Below, one piece after another: positions 17,736-26,374 of a stretch of DNA of 64,000 nt; position 1 is the stretch's first letter, and every line of letters starts with the position of its first letter. A program made the position numbers and the translations under genes. Under the pieces are notes generated by a model. The model made no database searches, was not told the DNA's origin, and saw only the letters and a list, made by a program, of their open reading frames with translations. The stretch covers positions 1 through 64,000 of the forward strand of contig JAFSRH010000062.1 of NCBI GenBank assembly GCA_017446225.1, written 5' to 3'. This stretch comes from Oscillibacter sp. (GTDB lineage Bacteria; Bacillota; Clostridia; Oscillospirales; Oscillospiraceae).

Positions 17736-17768
17736 AAGACAGGCCCTCCCTTTCAAAAGGAAGGACCC
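17736..17768 (-). terminator. terminator after glmS
   Basis: On the minus strand GGTCCTTCC pairs with GGGAGGGCC (nine bases including G-U) and is followed by TGTCTTTTTTA. It lies just past the glmS stop. Confidence 0.85.
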
Positions 17769-17782
17769 GCCGCATGATTCCA

Positions 17783-19621
17783 TTATTCCACGGTGACAGA
17801 TTTTGCCAGATTGCGCGGTTTGTCAATGTCGCACCCGCGCTGAAGCGCCACGTAATACGCGAACAACTGCAACGGCACCACGCCCAAAGAAGGCTGTACG
17901 ATGGGATGAGTGTCCGGCACTACCAGCGTAAAGTCGGCGGTTTTCTCCATGCGGTCGCGGAACGTCTCCGTAGTCAGGGCCAGCACTTCCGCGCCGCGCG
18001 CCTTGACTTCGACAACGTTGCTCATGGCCTTGTCGAACAAGGCCCCGTACGTACCCAGCGCGACAACCAGCGTGCCCGGCTCAATCAGGGAAATGGTGCC
18101 GTGTTTCAACTCGCCGGACGCGTACGCCTCCGAGTGAATGTAGCTGATTTCTTTCAGTTTCAACGAACCCTCAAGGCCCATCGCGTAGTCCAGATTCCGC
18201 CCGATAAAGAAAATGGAATTGTGGTTGAAGTACCGGGAAGCCAGATACTGCACCTTCTGGACGTCCTCCAGACAGACACGCATTTTCTCCGGGAGCGTCT
18301 GGAGCGCTTCGAGAATGTCCCGGTACTCCTCCGCGCTGACGGTCCCTAACAGGTCCGCGAAATACAGCCCGATCAGGTCCAGCAGGGCCAGTTGCGTGGA
18401 ATAGGCCTTTGTCGTGGCAACGGCGATTTCAGGCCCCGCCCACGTGTAGAGGACATGATCCGCCTCCCGCGCAATGGACGAGCCGACCACATTGACTACG
18501 GCCAGCGTTTTAGCGCCCAGCCGTTTGGCCTCCCGGAGCGCCGCCATGGTGTCGAGCGTCTCGCCCGACTGGCTGATGATGACCACCAAGGAATGTTCGT
18601 CAACCAGCGGGTCCCGGTAGCGGAACTCCGAGCCGAGCGACACTTCCACCTGACGCCGTAACAGCTTCTCCCAAGTGTACTTGCACACCATCCCGACATG
18701 GTACGCCGAGCCGCAGGCCACAATAAAGATACGCGAAATCGCCCGGATCTCTTCCGGCGTCATGGAAAATTTGTCCAGCGCGATGCGTCCGTCCCGGATC
18801 CGCGGGGAAAGCGTGTTCTGTATGGCCTCCGGCTGCTCCATGATTTCTTTAAACATGAAGTGCGGATAGCCGCCCTTCTCCGCCGCGGACACGTCCCAGC
18901 TAATCCGGCTCCGGCTCTTCTCGACCGGCGTCAGGTCCGTGTCGAACACGTCAATACTTTCCGCCGTCACAACGGCAATTTCCCCATCGGACATATAGGT
19001 GACGTCCCGCGTATGCTTGATGATGGCGGTCACGTCTGAGGCAATGAAATTCCCGTTTTTGCCATAGCCCAGAATGAGCGGCGCGTCCTTACGGGCCGCG
19101 ATCAGGGCGTTGGGGTAGTCGGAGCAGATAATCCCGAACGCGTACGAGCCTTCGATCCGGTGAATGAGTCTCGCGACCGCTTCCAGCATACTGTCACATT
19201 CCCGGTAGTAGTATTCCAGAAGCTGTACGGCAACTTCCGTGTCGGTCTCGGACAGGAAGTGTACGCCCTTCTGCAAGAGCCATTCCTTGATTTCCAGATA
19301 GTTTTCAATGATTCCATTGTGCACAAGGGCCACGTTGCCGCCCTCGCTGATGTGCGGGTGAGCGTTAATATCGCTCGGTTCGCCGTGGGTGGCCCAGCGC
19401 GTATGCCCGATTCCCAGCGGGCCGTCAAGGTCCGCGCCGCCGTGGGTCAGCTCATAGAGCGCCTCAAGACGCCCTCTGGATTTCTTCGCCTGCAAGCCCC
19501 ATTTCTCCGAACGCACCGCGATTCCCGCCGAATCGTACCCCCGGTACTCCATCCGGGCCAGACCGTCCAGCAGAATCGGGGCCGCTTCCTCATGCCCCGC
19601 AAAACCGATAATTCCACACAT
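17783..19621 (-). CDS. glmS: glutamine--fructose-6-phosphate aminotransferase
   Basis: A 612-residue enzyme that makes glucosamine-6-phosphate from fructose-6-phosphate and glutamine, the first step toward UDP-GlcNAc for the cell wall. The N-terminal glutaminase starts MCGIIGFAG with the nucleophile Cys2, and has HTRWATHG (about residue 74) and HNGIIEN (about 99). Two SIS sugar isomerase domains follow, with ISQSGETLDT near residue 350. The C-terminus is KPRNLAKSVTVE, the family's conserved end. The ATG follows AGGAGGATGACATT. Expression is set by the glmS ribozyme in its leader. Confidence 0.98.
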   Translation of the reverse strand: MCGIIGFAGHEEAAPILLDGLARMEYRGYDSAGIAVRSEKWGLQAKKSRGRLEALYELTHGGADLDGPLGIGHTRWATHGEPSDINAHPHISEGGNVALVHNGIIENYLEIKEWLLQKGVHFLSETDTEVAVQLLEYYYRECDSMLEAVARLIHRIEGSYAFGIICSDYPNALIAARKDAPLILGYGKNGNFIASDVTAIIKHTRDVTYMSDGEIAVVTAESIDVFDTDLTPVEKSRSRISWDVSAAEKGGYPHFMFKEIMEQPEAIQNTLSPRIRDGRIALDKFSMTPEEIRAISRIFIVACGSAYHVGMVCKYTWEKLLRRQVEVSLGSEFRYRDPLVDEHSLVVIISQSGETLDTMAALREAKRLGAKTLAVVNVVGSSIAREADHVLYTWAGPEIAVATTKAYSTQLALLDLIGLYFADLLGTVSAEEYRDILEALQTLPEKMRVCLEDVQKVQYLASRYFNHNSIFFIGRNLDYAMGLEGSLKLKEISYIHSEAYASGELKHGTISLIEPGTLVVALGTYGALFDKAMSNVVEVKARGAEVLALTTETFRDRMEKTADFTLVVPDTHPIVQPSLGVVPLQLFAYYVALQRGCDIDKPRNLAKSVTVE

Positions 19622-19650
19622 AATGTCATCCTCCTGAAAGTTGATTCACA

Positions 19651-19820
19651 AGGACAAATGCGCGGTCATTTGCCGTTTGTCACGCGGTCACGGTCCCTTT
19701 GTTTTGCGGTCGCCCGCATATTTTGGAAGCCGTGTACGTGTCCGCGCCCACGGGAGAGCACCCGCCGAACGTTCGATTCTCTCTCCGCCTCGTCTACCTG
19801 TACACAGGTTCTGGCGCTTG
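19651..19820 (-). ncRNA. glmS ribozyme/riboswitch
   Basis: The minus strand upstream of glmS carries the ribozyme consensus: AGCGCC at the cleavage site (19818-19813), GACGAGGCGGAG, a P2.1-type TTCGGCGGGTGCTCTCCC block, and the 3' part AAACAAAGGGACCGTGACCG followed by the P4 hairpin CAAATG...CATTTG. Glucosamine-6-phosphate acts as the cofactor for self-cleavage, which lowers glmS expression. Together with the divergent start region it fills the 340-base gap between glmS and the DUF421 gene; no separate promoter was placed with confidence there. Confidence 0.93.
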
Positions 19821-19961
19821 TATGCGTATTCTCCTTTCCGTGAATTCCGCGTATTTTTTATGATAAAGCCTCCCGTATGGAAGCATTACCCGCGTATAAA
19901 AAGATTCCCCCGTGTTATCCTGAAACGGAAACCGCCCCGCGGAAAGGAAGTGACGCTGTCC

Positions 19962-20645
19962 ATGATCACCGCCCTAATTCGTACGCTGATTTTGTACTTT
20001 TTCATCATGGTCGGTCTCCGGCTGATGGGCAAGCGGCAAATCGGAGAACTTGAACCGGGGGAACTGGTCCTCACAATGATGATTTCCGACCTCGCTACGG
20101 TCCCCATGCAGGATTTCGGGATTCCTCTGTTGTCCGGAATTATCCCGATTTTAACGCTTCTGTCCGTTTCCATGCTTCTGAGTCAGCTTTCCTTACGGAA
20201 CCTCCGTTTCCGGGAACTGCTCTGCGGTACGCCCGCCATCCTCATCCGGGACGGCGTCCTACAGCAGTCCGTCATGACGGAGAACCGTTACACGCTGGAC
20301 GAACTGCTGGAAGAACTGCGCGGACAGGGATTTTCAAGTATCGAATCCGTAAAATACGCCGTGCTGGAAAACTCCGGACATTTGTCCGTCCTTCCGTGGA
20401 ACCGCGACCAGCCGCCCACCGCCGAACAGCTCGGGCTTGCGCCGGATGACAACGTGACGTTACCGGTCATTGTCATTAACGATGGGCGGGTGTTAAGTAA
20501 AAATTTGGAAGGTTGCGGGCGCGATGAAACGTGGCTGTACGGAGTTCTTGCCCGTTATCATGTGGCGTCCCCGGCGGGGGTGTTCCTGATGACCCTCGAT
20601 GAAAACGGAAAGGTCCTGTGCGTTCCAAAGGAGGCGGACATATGA
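19962..20645 (+). CDS. DUF421 (YetF-type) membrane protein
   Basis: A 227-residue protein of the DUF421/YetF family. Three N-terminal membrane segments (about residues 5-85) include LRLMGKRQIGELEPGELV, the family hallmark, followed by a soluble C-terminal domain with YTLDELLEELRGQG. In spore formers these occur in pairs with DUF4363 proteins, as here. The biochemical role is unknown; some homologues are tied to spore germination. The ATG at 19962 follows GGAAAGGAAG; a GTG at 19950 is possible but overlaps that site. The stop overlaps the next start by four bases. Confidence 0.88.
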   Translation: MITALIRTLILYFFIMVGLRLMGKRQIGELEPGELVLTMMISDLATVPMQDFGIPLLSGIIPILTLLSVSMLLSQLSLRNLRFRELLCGTPAILIRDGVLQQSVMTENRYTLDELLEELRGQGFSSIESVKYAVLENSGHLSVLPWNRDQPPTAEQLGLAPDDNVTLPVIVINDGRVLSKNLEGCGRDETWLYGVLARYHVASPAGVFLMTLDENGKVLCVPKEADI

Positions 20646-21025
20646 CCAAGGGCTACAGAATCCCCGTTATAACGCTGGCCGCGCTTCTGCTCTTCTCCCT
20701 CTGGAACGCGCGTATTCTCTCCGGACACTGCCGGAATCTGCTTGAGCAACTCGACCGCGCCGAACAGTACGCCCGCGCACAGCAGTGGACACAGGCCGCC
20801 GATGCCGTCCGGGACGGGTACCGGGACTGGCAGTCCCGGAAAACGTATTTACGCGTAGTCTCCCGGCATGACGCCTCCAACGGGGCGGATACGCTTTATC
20901 AGCAGTGCGTTCTATACGCCGGCGCCGGGGACGAAGTCCACTTTCTGACGGAATTACAGGCCCTGCGGGAACAAATCGAAACTTTGACGGAAATGGAACA
21001 ACTCTCCATTGGAAACGTCCTGTAG
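20642..21025 (+). CDS. DUF4363 family protein
   Basis: A 127-residue protein with one N-terminal membrane segment (about residues 6-22) and a helical extracytoplasmic domain; the block NLLEQLDRAEQYARAQQWTQA is typical of the DUF4363 family. Start by ATGA overlap with the DUF421 gene, with AAGGAGG nine bases upstream. Function unknown; co-occurrence with DUF421 suggests they act together. It ends convergent with tyrS with no clear terminator in the 50-base gap. Confidence 0.8.
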   Translation: MTKGYRIPVITLAALLLFSLWNARILSGHCRNLLEQLDRAEQYARAQQWTQAADAVRDGYRDWQSRKTYLRVVSRHDASNGADTLYQQCVLYAGAGDEVHFLTELQALREQIETLTEMEQLSIGNVL

Positions 21026-21075
21026 CGCGACCCGTCCCCGCAAAGCATATTCTGTCATGCGGCCCGGTATGCCCG

Positions 21076-22302
21076 TCAGAGCGTAAAGGCGCGGTGAAAG
21101 ACTTTCTTCCCCTTTTTCAGAATGACGCCTTCCCCTTTGAAATCGTCCTGATCCAGCGCGGCGGCAATGTCGGCGACTTTTACGCCGTTGGCCGTTACGC
21201 CGCCCTGTTGAATCAGCCGCCGGGCCTCCCCGTTGGACGGACACAGTCCGCAGAGCGTCAGCAGACGAATGACGCTGATTTTCCCGCCCTCGAACTGCGC
21301 CGCCGGGACTTCCGTGGACGGCATATGCTCCGCGGAACCCGCGCCGGAAAACAGACTTCGTGCCGTTTCCCGACACTTTTCCGCTTCCTCCGCGCCGTGT
21401 ACCAGCGTGGTCAGTTCCACGGCAAGCAGTTCTTTGGCTTCGTTAATGCGGCTTCCGTCCCATCGGCTGATCTCCTCGATCCGGTCCAGCGGAAGGAAGG
21501 TCAACATACGCATACACTTCAGCACATCGGCGTCTTCCACGTTCCGCCAATACTGGTAAAAGTCAAAGGGCGTGGTCTTGTCGGGGTCCAGCCAGACCGC
21601 GCCCTTGGCCGTCTTGCCCATCTTCTTCCCTTCGGAGTTCAGAAGAAGCGTAATCGTCATGGCGTACGCGTCCTTGCCCAGTTTCCGGCGGATTAACTCC
21701 GTACCCGCGAGCATATTACTCCACTGGTCGTCCCCGCCGAACTGCATATTGCACCCTAACGTCCGGTACATATGATAGAAGTCGTAGGCCTGCATGATCA
21801 TGTAGTTGAACTCCAAAAACGACAGGCCCTTTTCCATACGCTGTTTATAGCACTCCGCGCGCAGCATATTGTTCACGGAGAAGCACGCGCCCACTTCCCG
21901 TAACAGTTCGATATAATTCAGTTTGAGGAGCCAGTCGGCGTTATTGACCATCCGGGCCTTCCCCTCTCCGAATTCTATGAACCGCTCCATCTGCCGCTTG
22001 AAACAGGCGCAGTTGCGTTCAATGATATCGACCGTCATCATGGAGCGCATATCCGAACGCCCGGAAGGGTCGCCGATCATACCGGTTCCGCCGCCGATCA
22101 GCGCAATCGGACGGTTACCCGCTATCTGCATACGCTTCATCAGGCACAGGGCCATAAAGTGGCCCACATGGAGACTGTCCGCGGTCGGGTCAAAGCCGAT
22201 ATAAAAGACCGCCTTGCCGTTGTTGACCAGTTCCCGGATTTCCGCCTCGTCCGTGACCTGCGCCAACAGGCCGCGGGCTTTGAGTTCCTCATAGATTTGC
22301 AT
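21076..22302 (-). CDS. tyrS: tyrosyl-tRNA synthetase
   Basis: A 408-residue class I synthetase that charges tRNA-Tyr. The HIGH-type motif is LHVGHF (about residue 45) and the KMSKS-type motif is KMGKT (about residue 231), the normal variant in this family. Tyrosine-pocket residues appear in the block around MQAYDF and MQFGGDDQWSN. The C-terminus (about residues 335-408) is an S4 RNA-binding domain with TLCGLCPSNGEARRLI. The ATG follows GCAAGGAGAGGGTACC. It is controlled by the T-box leader upstream. Confidence 0.97.
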   Translation of the reverse strand: MQIYEELKARGLLAQVTDEAEIRELVNNGKAVFYIGFDPTADSLHVGHFMALCLMKRMQIAGNRPIALIGGGTGMIGDPSGRSDMRSMMTVDIIERNCACFKRQMERFIEFGEGKARMVNNADWLLKLNYIELLREVGACFSVNNMLRAECYKQRMEKGLSFLEFNYMIMQAYDFYHMYRTLGCNMQFGGDDQWSNMLAGTELIRRKLGKDAYAMTITLLLNSEGKKMGKTAKGAVWLDPDKTTPFDFYQYWRNVEDADVLKCMRMLTFLPLDRIEEISRWDGSRINEAKELLAVELTTLVHGAEEAEKCRETARSLFSGAGSAEHMPSTEVPAAQFEGGKISVIRLLTLCGLCPSNGEARRLIQQGGVTANGVKVADIAAALDQDDFKGEGVILKKGKKVFHRAFTL

Positions 22303-22333
22303 GGTACCCTCTCCTTGCCAAGAATTCCGGGGC

Positions 22334-22614
22334 GGAAAACGCCCTCCGTCCCCGCTCCGGGACAGAGGGCGATAACAATCGCGGTGCCACCTCTGCTTCG
22401 CCGTACCCTCACGGGGACGGCCTCTGCCCGTGCCTCAGCACGGAAGCGCTGTAACGGGCGCGCCCGGAGTACGCCTACTGGACTTCCCGGAACTGAAAGC
22501 CGTTCGGATACCGGCTCCGAGGCGTATTCCCCGTAAACAGTCCTCCTCATTCCACCAGCCTGAGGCTCTCTGCGCGGCCGCTTTACGGGTACTCTTCCTC
22601 ATCTCCGCCGTAAT
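22334..22614 (-). ncRNA. T-box leader controlling tyrS
   Basis: The minus strand carries the T-box core AGAGGTGGCACCGCG (22394-22380), whose TGG-type bulge pairs with the uncharged tRNA end, followed by a stable terminator hairpin GCCCTCTGTCCC/GGGGACGGAGGGC with a TTTTC tail (to about 22334). Upstream lies the Stem I region with AGAGAG and GCTGGTGGAA elements. A TAC triplet at 22526-22524 (GAATACGCC) is a good candidate for the tyrosine specifier codon. Uncharged tRNA-Tyr would favour the antiterminator and tyrS expression. This element explains most of the 450-base stretch before the next gene. Confidence 0.93.
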
Positions 22615-22618
22615 CATG

Positions 22619-22647
22619 ATTCTATCGGATTGCGTTTGAATTGTCAA
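22619..22647 (-). promoter_or_regulatory. promoter of the tyrS T-box transcript
   Basis: Minus-strand TTGACA (22647-22642), 17 bases, TAGAAT (22624-22619). It sits directly upstream of the T-box leader. Nothing else was seen between here and 22753. Confidence 0.8.
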
Positions 22648-22753
22648 GCGCGAATCCTTAACAAATCATGTCAAAATCATGTCAGTTTTATGGAAAAAGT
22701 TTCAATTTGTAACCGCCGGAAGCGGAAACAAATTCTGTGTGCGGGACAGCGTA

Positions 22754-22855
22754 TCAGCCGCCCGCGACCAGCGCGCTAATCATGGTGGCGGCGAAGCCGA
22801 ACACCATTACGGCCGCCAAGAGTACGGAAATCACGCGTACGGTTTTTTTGCTCAT
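22754..22855 (-). CDS. 33-residue single-pass membrane peptide
   Basis: A short reading frame with all signals of a real gene: ATG at 22855 preceded by AAAGGAGTGGACTTACC and a promoter 50 bases upstream. The product starts MSKKTVRVIS, has one hydrophobic helix of about 20 residues and ends LVAGG. The pattern (two or three lysines, one helix, 30-35 residues) resembles the DUF4044 and Prli42-type peptides of Firmicutes; Prli42 anchors the stressosome in Listeria. Which family it belongs to cannot be decided by eye. It is last in a minus-strand run after the DUF951 gene but has its own promoter. Confidence 0.7.
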   Translation of the reverse strand: MSKKTVRVISVLLAAVMVFGFAATMISALVAGG

Positions 22856-22906
22856 GGTAAGTCCACTCCTTTTGTCCACGGTAAATCAAAAATCTGACGG
22901 TTCCAT

Positions 22907-22935
22907 AGCATACACCGGTTGACAGACTCTGTCAA
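22907..22935 (-). promoter_or_regulatory. promoter for the 33-residue peptide
   Basis: Minus-strand TTGACA (22935-22930), 17 bases, TATGCT (22912-22907). The -35 box overlaps the stop codon of the DUF951 gene. Confidence 0.65.
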
Positions 22936-23132
22936 TCGTTTTTTTCAATTTTTTCGGCGGGGAGCAGTTTTCGGATACTCTTTTCCGCCCTTGCGCGGGG
23001 CAACATCAGCTCGTGGCCGCACGTCAGACAGCGAAGTTTGATATCCATGCCCACGCGCAGAATCTCCCACGCCTTCCCGCCGCACGGGTGCGGCTTTTTC
23101 AACTCCACCCGGTCATGTACGCGCAGTTCCAT
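22932..23132 (-). CDS. DUF951 family protein
   Basis: A 66-residue protein of the DUF951 (YyzM) family, often found beside RNA or DNA handling genes in Firmicutes. It begins MELRVHDRVELKKPHPCGG and has CLTCG near residue 35, so two cysteine groups could hold a metal. The ATG at 23132 follows GGGAACC closely and gives the family N-terminus. It begins 13 bases after the rarA stop and is probably cotranscribed with it. Function unknown. Confidence 0.85.
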   Translation of the reverse strand: MELRVHDRVELKKPHPCGGKAWEILRVGMDIKLRCLTCGHELMLPRARAEKSIRKLLPAEKIEKND

Positions 23133-23145
23133 GGGTTCCCTCCTG

Positions 23146-24411
23146 TCAACGTTCGCCGCGGATATCTTTCCAGTAGGCTTTGGCGGCCTGTTCGGCGCGG
23201 TTGTCGCCCCACTCATAGTAACGCGTTCCGCGCAACGTGTCGGGAAGGTACTGCTGTTCGACCCAGTGGCGCGGGTAGGAATGGGGGTACTTGTAATGCT
23301 GTTCATGCTCGAACCCGGTGGTGTCGGCGTGGACATTCTGCAAATGCCGGGGGACGTCCCCGCTTTTTCCGGCGCGTACGTCCTTCATGGCCTTGTCGAT
23401 GGCCGTCACCACGCTGTTGGACTTGGGCGCGGTGGCCAACAGAATGGCGGCCTGCGCCAGCGGCAGACGCGCTTCGGGCAGTCCCAGCCGGGTGGCCGTG
23501 TCAACGCACGCGTTGACAATCGCGGCCGCCTGCGGGTAGGCAAGGCCGATGTCCTCACTGGCCGAACAGAGCAGACGCCGGCACGGGGTAATCAAATCGC
23601 CCGCTTCCAGAAACCGCGCCAGATAGTGTAACGCCGCGTCCGGGTCACTGCCGCGAAGGGACTTCATCAGCGCGGAAGCGTTGTCATAGTTGGCGTCCCC
23701 GCCGCGGTCGTAACGCATACCGCTCTTGACGGTAATCTGTTCGGCGTCCGCGCGCGTCAGGAACAAAGTCCCGTCCTTGGGCATGGCGGCTTCCGCGAGC
23801 AGTTCCACCGCGCTGACGGCCTTCCGCACGTCCCCGCCGCCCGATGCCGCCAGATAGTCCGGAAGCTCCGCCTCCCATTCCAGCGGAAGGGCGGAACGGG
23901 CCTTGACCAGTTCCAGCGCGCGTAAAACCGCCTTCTTCGTCTCCTCCGGCGAAACCGCCTTGAACTCGAACACCGCGCTTCTGGACAGCAACGCGCCGTA
24001 TATATAAAAGTACGGGTTTTCGGTCGTGGAAGCGATGAGCGTAATTTGTCCGCTCTCCATGAACTCCAAGAGGCTTTGCTGTTGTTTCTTGTTAAAATAC
24101 TGAATCTCGTCCAGATACAGCAGGACGCCGCCGGGAGCCGTCAGCGTGCCGACTTCCGACAGAATTTCCTTGACGTCCTGTAAAGAGGCCGTGGTCGCGT
24201 TCAGACGCCTCAACGCCTTTTGGGTACGCTTCGCGATAATGTTGGCGACCGTGGTTTTGCCTGTCCCGGACGGACCGTAAAAGACCATATTTGTTTCCGT
24301 GCCGTGTTCAATTAGACGCCGCAGTACCGCGCCCGGGGCCAGTAAATGCGGCTGTCCCACCACATCTTCCAGCGTTTCCGGACGGATTGCGTCCGCGAAC
24401 GGTTGACGCAT
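23146..24411 (-). CDS. rarA: replication-associated recombination ATPase RarA
   Basis: A 421-residue AAA+ ATPase of the RarA/MgsA/WRNIP1 family, which acts at stalled forks with SSB. It starts PFADAIRPETLEDVVGQPHLL, the family opening. Walker A is GPSGTGKTT (about residue 47), Walker B is YLDEIQYFNKKQQ (about 100). The C-terminal tetramer domain has DPDAALHYLARFLEAGDL and ASEDIGLAYPQA. The ATG follows GAAAGGAAGAGTTAC. It is the third gene of a five-gene minus-strand run. Confidence 0.96.
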   Translation of the reverse strand: MRQPFADAIRPETLEDVVGQPHLLAPGAVLRRLIEHGTETNMVFYGPSGTGKTTVANIIAKRTQKALRRLNATTASLQDVKEILSEVGTLTAPGGVLLYLDEIQYFNKKQQQSLLEFMESGQITLIASTTENPYFYIYGALLSRSAVFEFKAVSPEETKKAVLRALELVKARSALPLEWEAELPDYLAASGGGDVRKAVSAVELLAEAAMPKDGTLFLTRADAEQITVKSGMRYDRGGDANYDNASALMKSLRGSDPDAALHYLARFLEAGDLITPCRRLLCSASEDIGLAYPQAAAIVNACVDTATRLGLPEARLPLAQAAILLATAPKSNSVVTAIDKAMKDVRAGKSGDVPRHLQNVHADTTGFEHEQHYKYPHSYPRHWVEQQYLPDTLRGTRYYEWGDNRAEQAAKAYWKDIRGER

Positions 24412-24430
24412 TCGTAACTCTTCCTTTCGT

Positions 24431-24865
24431 TCAGTCTCCGTCCTCCGTCCGGCGGAGTTCCAAGCCCATCACCGTCAGGCGGAAGCCGTCCTGTAATTTC
24501 CGCCACGTCGCGGTCTGATAGGCGTCCTTCGGCCAGCGTTTCCGCCACGCCTCCCGCAGACATTCCGCGAACGCCGTTTCGCCCATGTCCAACAGCATCG
24601 GGGAAAGATAACAGAAAATCATCTGTTTTTCCTCAAAGCGCCGGGCGGAACGCTTCCAGAACGTTTCACGCGCCCAGCCGTCCGACAGCGCGTCCAGAAG
24701 GCTTTCCGCCAGCGCGTCCGGATTTCCGGCGGCGCGTATCGCCTCCCGGCACGCGCTCCCGTAACGCCGCTGATACTCCCGGAACGCTTCCGCGTACTCC
24801 GTACGGGTAAACCGCGCAAGCCACGCTTTGCCGTCCCGTACCGCCGACAGCAACGCGTCATTCAT
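24431..24865 (-). CDS. hypothetical protein upstream of rarA
   Basis: A 144-residue soluble, helical protein rich in Arg, Trp and aromatic residues, not recognised. It shows blocks such as FREYQRRYG and ETFWKRSARRFEEKQMI, with no membrane segment, signal or known catalytic motif. Its ATG overlaps the stop of the gene before it by eight bases and it ends 19 bases before rarA, so it belongs to the same transcript. Confidence 0.75.
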   Translation of the reverse strand: MNDALLSAVRDGKAWLARFTRTEYAEAFREYQRRYGSACREAIRAAGNPDALAESLLDALSDGWARETFWKRSARRFEEKQMIFCYLSPMLLDMGETAFAECLREAWRKRWPKDAYQTATWRKLQDGFRLTVMGLELRRTEDGD

Positions 24866-25118
24866 GGTCCCGCGCTCCCTCCGTGTCCCCGGACGCGTCC
24901 TCCCCGGCCCGCGCGTACTTCCACTCGCGCCGGAGCGTCCACGCGCCCACCGCCGCGAACAGTAACGCGCTGAGAATACAAATTACGTCCTGTGTACACG
25001 TTTCCGTGCCGCCTGCCAGAAAAAGCCGCGCCTGCTGAAAGGACAAGTACAGCAGATACGCCCCCGCCAGCGTCCATAACGGACGCATTCTGACGCCGGA
25101 ACGCTTCGGATTGTCCAT
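24858..25118 (-). CDS. small two-helix membrane protein
   Basis: An 86-residue protein, not recognised. Two hydrophobic stretches (PLWTLAGAYLLYLSF and VICILSALLFAAVGAW) suggest two membrane segments, followed by a charged tail. The ATG at 25118 is chosen because GGGGTG lies six bases upstream; an ATG at 25139 would add seven residues but lacks a site. It overlaps the next gene by eight bases and appears to head the rarA run. Confidence 0.65.
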   Translation of the reverse strand: MDNPKRSGVRMRPLWTLAGAYLLYLSFQQARLFLAGGTETCTQDVICILSALLFAAVGAWTLRREWKYARAGEDASGDTEGARDHE

Positions 25119-25146
25119 GAACAACACCCCATTTTTCAAAACTCAC

Positions 25147-25175
25147 TTTACAAGCGCGCCGGAAACAGGTATGAT
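25147..25175 (+). promoter_or_regulatory. promoter for the RluA-type gene
   Basis: TTTACA (25147-25152), 17 bases, TATGAT (25170-25175), 36 bases before the ATG. Confidence 0.65.
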
Positions 25176-25211
25176 AGCGTTGCGTATCCCGGAGAGCGGA
25201 GGAGTGAGAGC

Positions 25212-26177
25212 ATGAAAGAAATCACCATCGGGAAAAATGACGCCGGACAGCGCTTAGACCGGTTTCTGTCCAAGAATCTGCCTCTGTTGCCGTCCTCGCT
25301 GGCCCAGAAGTATATCCGCCTGAAACGAATCAAGGTCAACGGCCGCAAATCCAGCCGTGACGAGCGTCTGTCTCCCGGCGATACCCTGCAATTATATATC
25401 AACGACACGTTCTTTGGCAAGAGTGAGGAGGCGGAAAATCTGTTTCTGCGCCGCTTCGAGCCAAACCTGCGCGTGGTCTATGAGGACGAAAACCTGCTTC
25501 TGGCGGACAAACGTCCGGGGCAGTCCGTCCACGCCGATGAGACGGAGAAAGTCAACACGCTGATTCACCACGTCCAAGCGTACCTCTACCGGAAAGGGGA
25601 ATGGAACCCCGCGGAGGAACACGCCTTTGCGCCCGCGCTGTGCAACCGGATTGACCGGAATACCGGCGGACTGGTGATCGCCGCCAAGAACGCCGAAACG
25701 CTCCGGATTGTCAATGAAAAAATCCGCGCGCATGAAATCGAGAAGTCTTATCTGTGTATCGCCGTGGGACGCCCCCGGCCGCCGGAAGGAACGATAGAAG
25801 GGTTTCTGCGGAAGGACGAACAGAAAAAACAGGTGACGTTTTACCGTCACCCGGTCCCGGGCGGACGTTCCGCCGCCACACTCTATCGAACGCTGGAAAC
25901 GCGTGACGGCCTGTCGCTGGTGGAATGCCGTCTGCTTACGGGGCGTACGCACCAGATTCGCGTCTCCATGGCGGAAATCGGCTGTCCGCTTTTGGGGGAC
26001 GGCAAGTACGGAAACGGCGCCGTCAACCGGAAACTCCGGGAAACCCGACAGGCCCTTTACGCTTACCGGCTTCACTTCGCGTTCCCCACGGACGCCGCCT
26101 CCCTGAACTACCTTCGGGGACGGACGTTTACCGTCCCGCGCGTTCCTTTCCGGGAGACCTACTTTCCGGACGGATGA
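25212..26177 (+). CDS. RluA-family 23S rRNA/tRNA pseudouridine synthase
   Basis: A 321-residue enzyme that isomerises uridine to pseudouridine in RNA. Residues 1-60 are an S4 domain (RLDRFLSK...IKVNGRKSS). The catalytic block NRIDRNTGGLVI near residues 143-154 carries the essential aspartate; note it has NRID where most relatives have HRLD. RTHQIRVSMAEIGCPLLGD is also present. The exact target uridine cannot be read from sequence. The ATG follows GAGGAGTGAGAGC. Confidence 0.93.
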   Translation: MKEITIGKNDAGQRLDRFLSKNLPLLPSSLAQKYIRLKRIKVNGRKSSRDERLSPGDTLQLYINDTFFGKSEEAENLFLRRFEPNLRVVYEDENLLLADKRPGQSVHADETEKVNTLIHHVQAYLYRKGEWNPAEEHAFAPALCNRIDRNTGGLVIAAKNAETLRIVNEKIRAHEIEKSYLCIAVGRPRPPEGTIEGFLRKDEQKKQVTFYRHPVPGGRSAATLYRTLETRDGLSLVECRLLTGRTHQIRVSMAEIGCPLLGDGKYGNGAVNRKLRETRQALYAYRLHFAFPTDAASLNYLRGRTFTVPRVPFRETYFPDG

Positions 26178-26374
26178 CACGCGGAACGGCTCTCCGAAAA
26201 AACGTCCCGCGGATGGGGCGCCCGATAAACGGAAATTTTGGCTATTTCAATCCACATGACACAAAGGAAAAAGGCCCGCTCCTTCCGTACTCGCGTTCCC
26301 TCCTTTCTCCGCGGAATATCATACCTGTTGGCTGAAAAGAATCAAGCCATATCCGCAATGTTTTTTGGATTGCT

